Assembly: GCA_008330645.1 (NCBI GenBank) | Contig: VLTN01000036.1 | Span: 302,740-366,739, forward strand | DNA: 64,000 nt | Direction of reading: 5' to 3' | Source of the DNA: Cafeteria roenbergensis | Lineage: Eukaryota; Sar; Bigyra; Bicosoecida; Cafeteriaceae | In this document: piece by piece, positions 1-8,742 of the stretch | Numbering within the stretch: the first letter of the stretch is position 1 | Layout: each line of letters opens with the position of its first letter | Program-made: the position numbers and the translations under genes | Notes under the pieces: generated by a model | What the model was told of the DNA's origin: nothing | The model's input: only the letters and a program-made list of their open reading frames with translations | The model's database searches: none

Positions 1-226
1 GCGGCGCAGCACCTCGGTGCTGCCTACGGGTGGCGTTGAGGCCCTTGAGGCCAAGGCAGCGCTCGCGAGTGGGATGCTGGCATCCGGCAGGGCAATGGCC
101 CGCCGCCTCGTGCGCGCTGCGAGCAACGGCGGCGAGGCCGCCTTCTCTCGTGCCGCGAGCGCTGCGAGCGCATCGCAGGGCAAGGCCCTAGCAGCCGCAT
201 CAGTGACTGGGGGTGCGACCTCGTGA
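1..226 (+). CDS. 3' end of an unidentified forward gene (partial)
   Basis: An open frame runs in from the left edge (codons in phase with position 2) and stops with TGA at 224-226. The visible 74 or so residues are Ala/Ser/Arg-rich with no motif I recognise. It resembles the low-complexity tails of other genes here, and no in-window ATG is needed because it is open at the edge. It could equally be a chance open frame in GC-rich DNA, so I rate it low. Confidence 0.3.
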   Translation, partial: RRSTSVLPTGGVEALEAKAALASGMLASGRAMARRLVRAASNGGEAAFSRAASAASASQGKALAAASVTGGATS

Positions 227-873
227 CTGCAGCGGGGACTTGACGGGCACTGCGACAATCCCGCCTGTGGCAAGTCGGGCGGCGTCCCCTCTCGACGAGC
301 AGCTGCAAGACACCGGCCGCGCAGCGGATGCCACTTCCGTCGAGGCAGCTGGCCGTCGTGGCCTGCTCGTGTTGCGCGCCGCATTCGGGCGCGTCTGCCT
401 CATTCGAGCAACGACGTGCATCTCATATCTCGTCTTCCAGGCGCAGCCAGGCGATCGACGAGAGCTGCCCCTGCAGCCGAGCCGATGGCATTGCCCGCAC
501 CACTGCCTCGCGGCGCCTCTCGGCGCGAGTGGGTATGCGCACTTGTGGTCATTCGCGTGCGTTGTGCCATCTCTCGGGCGCGTTCTGTGTGCGGGGGAGG
601 GGTCGGCGCCCAGGCCTGCAGCTGAAACGCTCTCCGGCTCCACGACGCATCTTGCAGTGCCCGTGCACACACTCGCACGACGGCCTGTCCAAACAATCGG
701 CACGCATTCGATGTGCACGGATGGCTGGGGCGGGGGGCAAACACGGCGGCCGCCACGCGCGGAGGCGACAACCGGCAAGTCAGCGCCGATGATCCGTCGC
801 GCACCGGCTGCCGAGCGAGCGACGCGACAGACGGCCCGCTCGTCCTGCCCGTCTTCAAAAAGGCGCTGTCGAC
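227..873. other. intergenic stretch, no gene seen
   Basis: This lies between the stop of the partial forward frame and the stop of the minus-strand TRAPPC2 gene, so it would be a shared 3' region. Open frames here are overlapping chance frames without protein-like composition. Confidence 0.4.
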
Positions 874-1402
874 CTACGAAAGCACCAGGCTCAGCCGCGC
901 CCTGGCCAGTCGCTGGATGGCAGCGCGGAGGCACTTGGACCACAGCGCGCTTCCGGGGCGCTGCAGCGGGTTCATCCTGGCCTTGATCAGCAGCTCGTGG
1001 ACCTCGTCGCAGAAGGTGCGGGTTTGGTCCTCCCTCCGCTCCGTGAGCACCACCGTGATGGTCGAGTCGAGCGTCCGGTGCGCAAAAGCGTGGAACTCGC
1101 TGAGCTTGTCCACGAGGCCGAGCCACGACCGGGACGTCGTGCTCGCAGCGTCGTCCGCCGCGTCCAGTGACGCATGCGCCAGCATTTCGGCAGCCCGGGC
1201 GGCCCTCTGCGTCGTGGTCGGGCTTGGCCGGCAAGCAGCAAGGTGGGCAAGGCGCTGCGGGCGGCGAGGGCAACCGGGACGTTCAGTCGCCCACTGCTCG
1301 AGAGCGGCCCCTTCCTGCCGCACCCCGGCGCGACTGGCTCACGGCATCCTCAATGTGCATGGTCAGCAGCGGGCCCGACTCGCCCGTGATGACAACCGCC
1401 AT
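874..1402 (-). CDS. TRAPPC2: TRAPP complex subunit 2 (sedlin/Trs20-like), two exons
   Basis: Small core subunit of TRAPP, the Rab-GEF tethering complex of ER-Golgi traffic. Exon 1 is 1402-1343 (ATG, 20 codons, beginning MAVVITGESGPLLTMHIED), the donor is GTGAGC at 1342, the acceptor CCCGCAG ends at 1255, and exon 2 is 1254-874 (TAG). The intron is 88 nt, phase 0, and the product is 146 aa against about 140 in the family. Recognition comes from the sedlin order: a short longin beta-strand start, a helix with AHASLDAADD, LVDKLSEFHAF, then TRTFCDEVHELLIKARMNP, which matches the family stretch ending in Y/I-K-x-x-MNP. The C-terminus is a short basic helix. The acceptor choice is the least certain part. 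The longin fold and TRAPP membership are family knowledge; the rest is read from the sequence. Confidence 0.85.
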
Positions 1403-1581
1403 GGCGCGCTGTGGCCGCGCTGCAAGAACGGCCGCAGCAGTCGAATATTGTGGCGCCAGAAAACATGTTGGCCGGCAGCTGCGTCGCGCGCTGCATTTGA
1501 GCTGTGCGACGCTCAGTTGCCGCGCTGCGCAGCCCAGCTGCCTGCCACACTCATGACCACACGCACCCATTCGGGATCGCG

Positions 1582-2891
1582 TCACTGCGGCGCCCCGTGC
1601 ATCGCCTCGATGCAGTCGCTGCAGTGGCAGCGAAAGCCGCACGGCACCCACGGCGGGTGCTTCACAACACCACACTTGCGGCAGAACGTGAGCCCACAGC
1701 GCTCACAGCGGTGCCTCACTCTGAACTTGCGAACGCTCACAAGCCCTAGCTGCTTGCCGCACACGTGGCACCTGTCCGGGTCGTTGAACACCTCGTTCTC
1801 AAACTCGTCTCGAGTGTCGGCAACAGCTCGGACAATGCGGTCGAGCTCCGGAACATCGCCGCCAGCCGCGCCGTGGTGCTGCGGCGACCCGTTTGGGGAC
1901 GCGACAGCCGGCGGGCCGGCCGCTGCTCCCCGCTCGGCGCCGCCCCGGCTGGACGCGATCACGACGTCAGCAGCGCCGCGCGGCCTCCTGCGCCGCGCGC
2001 CATCGGCCCATCCGGCGCCCCGTGCCCCAGCCGGGCTGTCCCCCACCCCCGGCGACCCGTCGCGCGGCCCTGCACCGCCGCCGTTCCCCGCGCGCCTCCG
2101 AGGCACCACCATGAGGAACGGGTCGCCCGTGCCGTCGTCAAGCGACATGACGTCGCCCTCCTGCGTCGCCCCTGCCAGCACAGGCCGCGTCGCCCGCATC
2201 GACTGCCACCCCACAGACACTGCATACACGCCCCCCATCACCAGGCTGGCGCCCAGCGTCAGCACCATCACAACCCGCTCCAGCCGCTCCCACCGCGACC
2301 CCCCGCCCTCCGAGCCCGCTTCCGCCTGGGTCTGCGCCCCCTGCCCGCGGCCTCCGTCCGCGCCGTCGCCGCCCCCAGCGCCCTGCCGCACTGCTGCAGG
2401 GGGCGCTGCCGCCTCTGCTCGCCGCGCCTCAGCCATGACCTCAAGCGCCGACTTGACAAGCACGGCAGTCTGGTGCAGCATCAGCCGCAGCTCGTCGACG
2501 CTGCCGGGCGTAGCCCCGCCTGTCTGCAGGGCGACGCTGTCGGGGGAGCCTGGCCCAGCCCCTGCGCCGGCTGCCGCAGCGTCGCGGAGGCTCAAGGCAA
2601 ACGACGCGCTGCTGTGAGCCGCGGCCGAGCCCGGGGCTTGAGCGAGCGAACACTGGCGGCCACCCACTACGGCTGGGGCAATGTCCCGGCGACTCGGCCG
2701 ATGCACCTCCCCTGCGCCCACCCCCTCCTCCTCCTCCTCCTCCTCCTCCTCCTCCAGCTCCAGCTCCTCCTCCTCCGCCGGTGCCTCAGGCGACCCTGGC
2801 GCGACGGCTGCAGCCAGCACCGCAGCATCGCCCCCCCCCGCGGGCGAAACGACCGGCCCTGCCCTGGGCGCCGCCTCAGAGAACTGTGGCC

Positions 2892-2943
<52 letters not shown>

Positions 2944-4887
2944 ATGCTCGTCGACGTCCTGTGGTGAGCGCAGCTGCACGAGGTGGGCCACGACCTCGGC
3001 CATCACTGACCTGTCTACCAGGCCCGAGCTGGCCATCGCCTCTCGGCTCTTGTGAGCGACCAGGGTGTTCCCGTCAAGGGTACGTTGCGCCGCCGCTGAG
3101 CTCTGCCAGCCGTTGGCTCCTTCAGGCGAGGCAGCCAGCGATGCGCCCGTTGCGTCGACGACACCTTGGGATGCACTTGACGCCCCGTTGACACGGCCAT
3201 GATGTTCGTTTGATTCGATGCCGCCCTGCCCTGCCGGTCGGGAGCCCCGGAGCTTGTCGAGCGCCTCGACCACGCCTTCGGCCTGCTGGCCGGGCGCCTC
3301 AGAGCCGCACGCCGATGCGCCGATGCGCTCACTGAGCCGGCCACAGCCAGGCATTGGGCCCCCTGGGCGGACCACTCCGCCGGGTACGGCTCCGCCCGCC
3401 ACTGGCGCCAAGTCCTCGGCCTCCAGGCCGGCGTGGCTTCCCGCCCCTGCCACCGGGATGACGCCTGCGGCAGCGACCAAAGTGGCTGGCGACCACCTAG
3501 ACCCACCGCCGGGACCCCAGGCTTGCACCCGAAAGGCCCACACCCCCGCACAGAGGAGCTTCCCTGCGTCGGTCGCCTGCCCGCCGCCGCTGCCGGGGCC
3601 TGGCATGCTGCTGAAACGGCTGCTGCTGCCGCTGCCGCCGCCGCCGCCACTGTTGCTGTTGTTGCTGTTGTTGCTGTTGTTGCTGTTGTTGCTGTTGTTG
3701 CTGCTACCGCTGCTACCGCTGCTATCGCCGCTGCTGTCAGTGCCGCCACCGCGGCCCTGCGAGGCCTCCCACTGGGCTAGGCATAGCCCCTTCACTTCGT
3801 CAGGCAGAGCTTGGGCCTGTCGGAAGGACATGTCCTGAGTCACTGCGACCGCCGTGTAACCGCTCGGCAGGGCGGGAGCGATCGAATCGTCTCCCAACCC
3901 AGTCGCCAACGCCTCCTCCCAAGCCCGAGCACCGTCGGCGACGTCGGCAATCGACGATTGGATGCCGGACCCCGCCGGTGAGGCGGCTCTGACCCTGCCG
4001 CCAGCGCCCCCGCCGCCGACGTCGCCACTGACGTGCCCGCTCCCGTCACCAGCACTTCCGCCACCAACCACCGCCCCGTCGCTCGCGGCCTCCGCTGCTC
4101 CGCCCGTGGGCGCGGGCATCAGAGACGGCACGGGGTCCAGCCCGGAGGCATGCCGGCGGGCCATGCGCCCGAGCGACTCCACGGCGTCGGCGGATCGCCT
4201 GTCCGCCCATGCAAGGAGCAGGAGGCGGCTGGCGACCAAGAACGAAGTGGGCCCCTCGCTGGCAGAGCCTGAGCGCTCGCCCCTCCAAGCCAGCAGCAGT
4301 CGGCTTGCAGTGGGGGACCCCCGGGGCGCAGCCCGGCCAGCGGCGGTTTCGGCTGCTACGGCTGCGTTAAGCACCGCCGAGGCCGCAGGGTCCGTTGCCG
4401 GTGAGAGCACGACGGGCGGTTGGGGGGCCCCTGGAGGCACAAGCCCAGCGAGCCCCCTCGCCAGCAGGGCCGCCACTGCGGCCGCTACAGCTGCTGTGTC
4501 GACTTCGCCAACGCTGGGGGCCGCGGCGACAGCTGCAAGGAGCGGTGAGACCGCCGGGCCGGCCTCGTCGGCAGTCCCCTGCGCTGCCGGCAGGATGGAA
4601 GCGCCTGACAGCCCGGCCGAGGCGGCAGCCGCGGCAGCGGGCACAGACCCAACCGAATGGCGCAGCCACCGCACGAGGGCGTCCGGAGGAAGGGCAGCGT
4701 CGAGCGCCTCGGCCAGCAGCGGCTCGTTCGCAGCAGCCGGGCCGGGCGCTGCACCAGCGTCCCAAGACGCAGGTGCGGCGGCCGAAGCGACCTCAAACGG
4801 CGCGCCGGCTGCACGTACTTCCGCGAACGCGACCCAGGCCAGCCCGGCCACCGTCAGGTGCAGCAGCGCCGCATACGACAGTGGCAT
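1582..4887 (-). CDS. Membrane protein with split FN3-like region and C-terminal FYVE-like zinc finger
   Basis: 1,101 aa in one exon, with ATG at 4887-4885 followed by a hydrophobic stretch (residues 5-27) that looks like a signal peptide or anchor. Residues about 340-475 contain the edges of a fibronectin-III-like domain (C-terminal strand VWAFRVQAWGPGGGSRWSP), interrupted by an Asn/Ser repeat. A 17-residue polyGln tract and an acidic poly-Glu run follow. A single hydrophobic segment lies near residues 866-893. Residues about 1041-1095 form a zinc-binding domain of FYVE type: CHVC, then RHRCERCG, FCRKC and a closing C-x-C-x-x-C. The usual R+HHCR core is altered, so PI3P binding is uncertain. 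The gene is divergent from the Orai-like gene with a 397-bp shared upstream region. It could belong to endosome or membrane-contact biology, but I cannot name an orthologue. Confidence 0.65.
2893..2943 (+). repeat. (CTG)17 microsatellite, polyGln-coding on minus
   Basis: Seventeen uninterrupted CTG triplets; read on the minus strand as CAG they encode 17 Gln in the FYVE-like protein. Pure trinucleotide runs of this length are usually length-polymorphic. Confidence 0.95.
3651..3703 (+). repeat. 9-bp tandem repeat coding Ser-Asn-Asn
   Basis: About six copies of a TGTTGCTGT-type unit. On the minus strand they encode repeated SNN triplets inside the FN3-like region of the 1582-4887 gene. Confidence 0.9.
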
Positions 4888-5284
4888 TCCGCCGCTTGGC
4901 GCCCCGAAAGCCTCCCTCCCGTCCGCCCGGCCTCTCGCGTCCCGAACAAGCGCTCACAGCGCCCCTCCTGCAGAACAGGGCTCAGAAGCTGTCCCCCGCT
5001 TGGTCGCGGAGCGAGGGGACGAATGTGACCATCGCTGCTCGCGTCCGCCCGCGGAGACTCGACAGCTGGCAGAGCGGTCCGCATCGCAGCCGGGCTCCCT
5101 TGCCGCTCCGCTGGCGCACTGGTTCCCCGAGCCGGCCCTGCGGCTCGCTCAGCAAGCGCGGGCTACCTCAGGCTCGTGGCTTGGGCGGTTCCTGCTGGGC
5201 GGCGCGTCGCTGTGAGACAAACAGCTGCCGTGCCCTGGGCTGCGCGCACGCCAAGCTCCGGTCTGCGCCTCCGCGACGGCCAGC
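4888..5284. promoter_or_regulatory. Divergent intergenic region (FYVE-like gene / Orai-like gene)
   Basis: 397 bp between two start codons facing away from each other, so it probably holds both promoters and 5' UTRs. No TATA box or other convincing element is seen. Confidence 0.4.
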
Positions 5285-6274
5285 ATGGAGCTCGTGTTCC
5301 AGACTTCCGAGGCGCGCCGCCGGCTCAAGGAGCGCCAGCAGGACCTGGCGTACCGCAAGATCGAGCGCATTTGGCGGCGTGTCGACGACATGCGGCTGTC
5401 CGTGGAGAAGCAGTCGCGAGCGCTCGCAGCCGTGGCCAACCTTGCCGCCCTCGTGGGCGGGCTGGAGCTGGTGGTGCTCGTCGAGGCCCAATTCAACGTC
5501 CCCAACCCCAGCCAGCTGATGCTGGCGTGTTTTGCGCTGTTTTCGTCGCTGGCCGTGGGCGCAATGGTGATCGCGGCCGCCACTGCCCTCATGCTCATGG
5601 TGCGCATCAGCCACTTTGACGTGAAGCACGCGGTGATCCACCACCGAGCGCTGGACTTCGCGCGGTACTGGCAGCTGCGGTGCAAGGGCGAGTGGTGGCT
5701 CTGCCTCGCCTCCTTCGTGGTCGGGCTGCCGTGCCTGCTCGTCAGCCTGGCGCTGCTTGCGTGGCTGCGGTTCGAGGGCGGCGTGGCGGCGCCAGTCATC
5801 GTGAGCGTGGTGTCGGGGATGAGCCTGCTGCTGCTTGTGTGGGTGGCTGCGGGGTTCTGGGGCGCGACTGGCTTCTGGGGGTCAGAGGGGTACAGGTGCC
5901 CGCGCTGGTGCGGCGGGAGGGGCAACGGGAGGAGCAGGAGGGAGGTGGCGCATGCCGCCCCGGGCGGGGCTGCGGGCGCCCGTGGCTCCAGCAGACGCGC
6001 CTATGTTGCGGAGGAGGACGAGGCGGAGGACGGCTACGGCGAAGGCTCTGCCGCGGATGCGCGAGCCGTGGACGGCGCGTCTGCTCCAGAGGTTGCAGCT
6101 GGCACAGGGCAGGCGACTGCGACGCCGGCGAGCGGCGTGGACATGCAGCACGACGGCTATGACGGCGATGACGTCGCGGTGTCAGGCTTCGAGCAGGATG
6201 GGGATGGCGACGACGACAAGCTCGACGACGCGCACTGGGCAGGGGCGATGCCGTCCGCGGGACAGTTGGTGTGA
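5285..6274 (+). CDS. Orai-like store-operated Ca2+ channel subunit
   Basis: 329 aa, single exon, ATG at 5285. Predicted four-TM plasma-membrane pore subunit for Ca2+ entry. A basic amphipathic N-terminus (residues 10-45) leads into TM1 with GGLELVVLVEAQFN. Aligned by eye to human Orai1, E67 falls on the E106 selectivity filter, Q69 on Q108, V63 on the V102 gate and G59 on the G98 hinge. N71 replaces D110 and N52 replaces R91. TM2 (about 76-103), TM3 (from about 134, ending SLALLAWLRF) and TM4 (about 170-195) have the right spacing. The C-terminal third is Gly/Arg-rich and then acidic, and may hold the cytosolic coupling helix or be low complexity only. Orai family function is established; assignment here rests on TM1 and topology. 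Confidence 0.8.
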   Translation: MELVFQTSEARRRLKERQQDLAYRKIERIWRRVDDMRLSVEKQSRALAAVANLAALVGGLELVVLVEAQFNVPNPSQLMLACFALFSSLAVGAMVIAAATALMLMVRISHFDVKHAVIHHRALDFARYWQLRCKGEWWLCLASFVVGLPCLLVSLALLAWLRFEGGVAAPVIVSVVSGMSLLLLVWVAAGFWGATGFWGSEGYRCPRWCGGRGNGRSRREVAHAAPGGAAGARGSSRRAYVAEEDEAEDGYGEGSAADARAVDGASAPEVAAGTGQATATPASGVDMQHDGYDGDDVAVSGFEQDGDGDDDKLDDAHWAGAMPSAGQLV

Positions 6275-6914
6275 GTGCGAGAGCTAGCACCTTACAACCC
6301 GACACAGCAAACTCCCGCCTGAGCGCACGCCGGTTCGCGGTCAAATGCAGCTCGCGGCGAGAATTCACTCGAGTGAGGCAGGGGGTGAGACATTGCAGGA
6401 GGTTATGGAACAGCCAGTTGGCTGAAGCGTGCCCCCGATGGAAGCATCGGGAGACAGAATGTAAACGAATCAGTTGTGGATGAGCACGGCTGCGAAACCG
6501 CGTCTTCCTGCCGTTTCAACCATTGAGGCGGTCATGGCAACAAACATCATTTCCGTATATGGTAGTAATTATACTTGCATTGCAAGGTAGTAATTACACC
6601 TACTGAGAGTTACCTTTGAGAGAGGAGACTGGACGCTGCATGTATATGTGCTAGCAAGAATAGTTTTCCAAACAAAGCAACTGTCTTTCATCAAGGTCAG
6701 CCGAATTTCAGCCAGGAGTTTGCGGCCTACGAGCTCCGCGCCGTGTTGGGCCAGTCCGCGCCGCACGCCGGCATCCCCCCCAGGCTTTCACTCCGTGCTG
6801 AGGCATGTGTGGCATTTTACGAGCGGATCTGGCACGTGTGGCGCGGCCAGGCGAGGCGACAAAGCGAATTCGGGACTCGCCCGCCACCCGCACACAAGCA
6901 CACGCCCAGCGCGC
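6275..6914. other. Convergent 3' region with an AT-rich core
   Basis: 640 bp between two gene ends. About 6480-6680 is clearly AT-richer than the surroundings and contains two copies of GGTAGTAATTA about 20 bp apart (near 6560 and 6585). No ORF or RNA gene is recognised. It may be shared 3' UTR/terminator DNA or an old insertion. Confidence 0.5.
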
Positions 6915-7656
6915 CTAACCCAGGAGGCCAGACTTCTTTTGCTGGTGCTTCTTCTGCGGACGGCACGGGAAGGGCGCGAGGCCTGGGTCTTGGGGCGCGG
7001 AAGCGGGGCGCTCGCGAGCGAAGGGGCGAGGCGGGGCAGCGCCCCACAGCCGCTGCAGGTGTGCAACGAGCGCCCCGGCTTGATGAGGCGTGGCGAGGGG
7101 AAGCGCTTGCGTTGCCGCCACGAACCCGGCACACGCTGCGTCGGCCCGGCGCGCTGGTGGCCCTTGCACGGTGAGGTGCGATTGGGCCACGACTTGCTCT
7201 CACCGCCTCCTTGATGCACATCTTGTAGTTCTCAAACTCGCGCATGCACATGGACTCCTTGTCGTTCGGGTACTTCACGCTGCATGCGAGGCTCGCCTTG
7301 CGGATGAACTCGCAGGGCTGCGGAGGCGGGACGCAAATCACAGCGCGGCCCAGGACAGCTGACGTGCGCGGTCCGTCGCGAGCGCGGCGCCTCCCCGGCT
7401 GTGCCCTGGAGCCCTCGCGCGATGCTTCCGCCCCGCGACCTTCCCTCAAGCAGCCCCTCGTGGCGACCTGCCTCGCATGCGGGCTGGCTTCCCTGCTGCC
7501 GCCGGGGGCGGCTGTGCGGAAACGGGCGCTCGCACGGCCCCTGCTCACCTTGTCGAGGCTCCAGTCGATGCCAGCGAAGGCCGTCTTTCGCCTGTTCATG
7601 GGAGCAGGCCCTGCGGGGCGCGCTGGGGAGGCTGGTCCGGGCATCGCGTCAGCCAT
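6915..7656 (-). CDS. CHCHD7: Twin CX9C mitochondrial intermembrane-space protein (COX23/CHCHD7-like), three exons
   Basis: Exon 1 is 7656-7549 (ATG, 36 codons), exon 2 is 7317-7204 (38 codons) and exon 3 is 6953-6915 (12 codons and TAG). All introns are phase 0; donors are GTGAGC (7548) and GTGAGA (7203), and both acceptors end CCGCAG. The product is 86 aa. The exon 2 core carries two Cys-x9-Cys motifs (PCEFIRKASLAC and CMREFENYKMC), the CHCH hallmark oxidised by Mia40 on import to the intermembrane space. The C-terminus is a Lys-rich tail (KKHQQKKSGLLG). Length and spacing fit CHCHD7/COX23, a cytochrome c oxidase assembly factor family; other small CX9C proteins cannot be excluded. Three exons in 86 codons contrast with the near-intronless giants nearby. 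Confidence 0.8.
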
Positions 7657-8742
7657 TGCCGTCTGCCTCGTGAGCCGGGGGTGGCGGGTGGAGCTCAGCT
7701 CGCCAATAGCGACTGGTGTTGCCTCTGCCGCGTCGCAGAGCAAGTGTGGAGCCCAGCCGCCGCCCGTCCGCCCACTTCCAGAGGGCTGCCCAGGGGTGGC
7801 GTGCGCTGGCGTGGCCCTCGTCACTCGAGAGGCAAGGGTCCCGCCTGGGCAGCGCGCCTTGCGATTCGGCTGGAGTGGGGAACCCACTCAGCACGACCAT
7901 CTCCGCTCACACCGGGGCAGCCGAAGCTCGCACGGCTTCCGCAGGGGCGCTTCCGCGCGAGCGTACCTGCTGCTATTTGAGCGCCACATAGCAGACTTGC
8001 GGAAGCCAGCTGCGTCGGGCGACAGCACAACCTCCAAGCTGGCTGGCGTGGGTTCGCATCCGCGCGACTCGCGGCACACACAGGTGCAATAGAAGGCGAG
8101 GAGCAGTGAAAACCACCATGTCCAGTCGCCATGAGCAATGGGTCCCCCAACCGTCAGCATGGATCCGTCCTCGCGACATTCGGTTGGAAGTGGAAATTCC
8201 TTGCAAAGAATCTTTGCTCTTCGAGCAGCCTCCTCGCTTAAGTGAAAACTCAGTACGCATGACACAATCTGGGACTTCTCAAAGCAGTCCATTCTATAGC
8301 TGTGGCTTGTTCCGCGTACCGCGATCATAGCAACGAGCAGCTTTGGCTGCAAGCAATGACGGAGCTATAATGATACAGGTCCAGAGTCTCACCGCTGACG
8401 GCGCGTCGGCTCGCTGTCGTGGACTGAGGGAGTCCCGGCCCAAAACCACAGGTCCAGGCAGGAATTCCGAAGTGAGATGCGGGTGAGCCCGCGGCAGCCA
8501 GCACTCGCGAGAAGCTACTGCCAGTGCAGTCCTTGCCAAACCCGGCATTCGCAGAACATGTTTCATCACGAAGCAGCGCCACTTGCTCCGCGGCCGGCCG
8601 CTGCCGTGCGGCGGGGCGCTCGTGCCTGCACCGTGCATGGCACAACCCCCCTCTCTCGCCACTTGCCACCCAGTGCGTGATCATGCGCGAACAAAACGTG
8701 CGCGGTGAGGTCCCGAGTCAGTCTTTGGGAACGAGAAGGCAA
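7657..8742. other. Intergenic region with a lower-GC island
   Basis: 1,086 bp between the start of the CX9C gene and the stop of the CFAP70-like gene, both minus. A part around 8090-8360 is less GC-rich and has a minus-strand open frame (8352-7888) with a hydrophobic patch, but no family resemblance or convincing splice context. It could be a small unidentified gene or CX9C promoter/5' UTR; I cannot decide. Confidence 0.35.
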
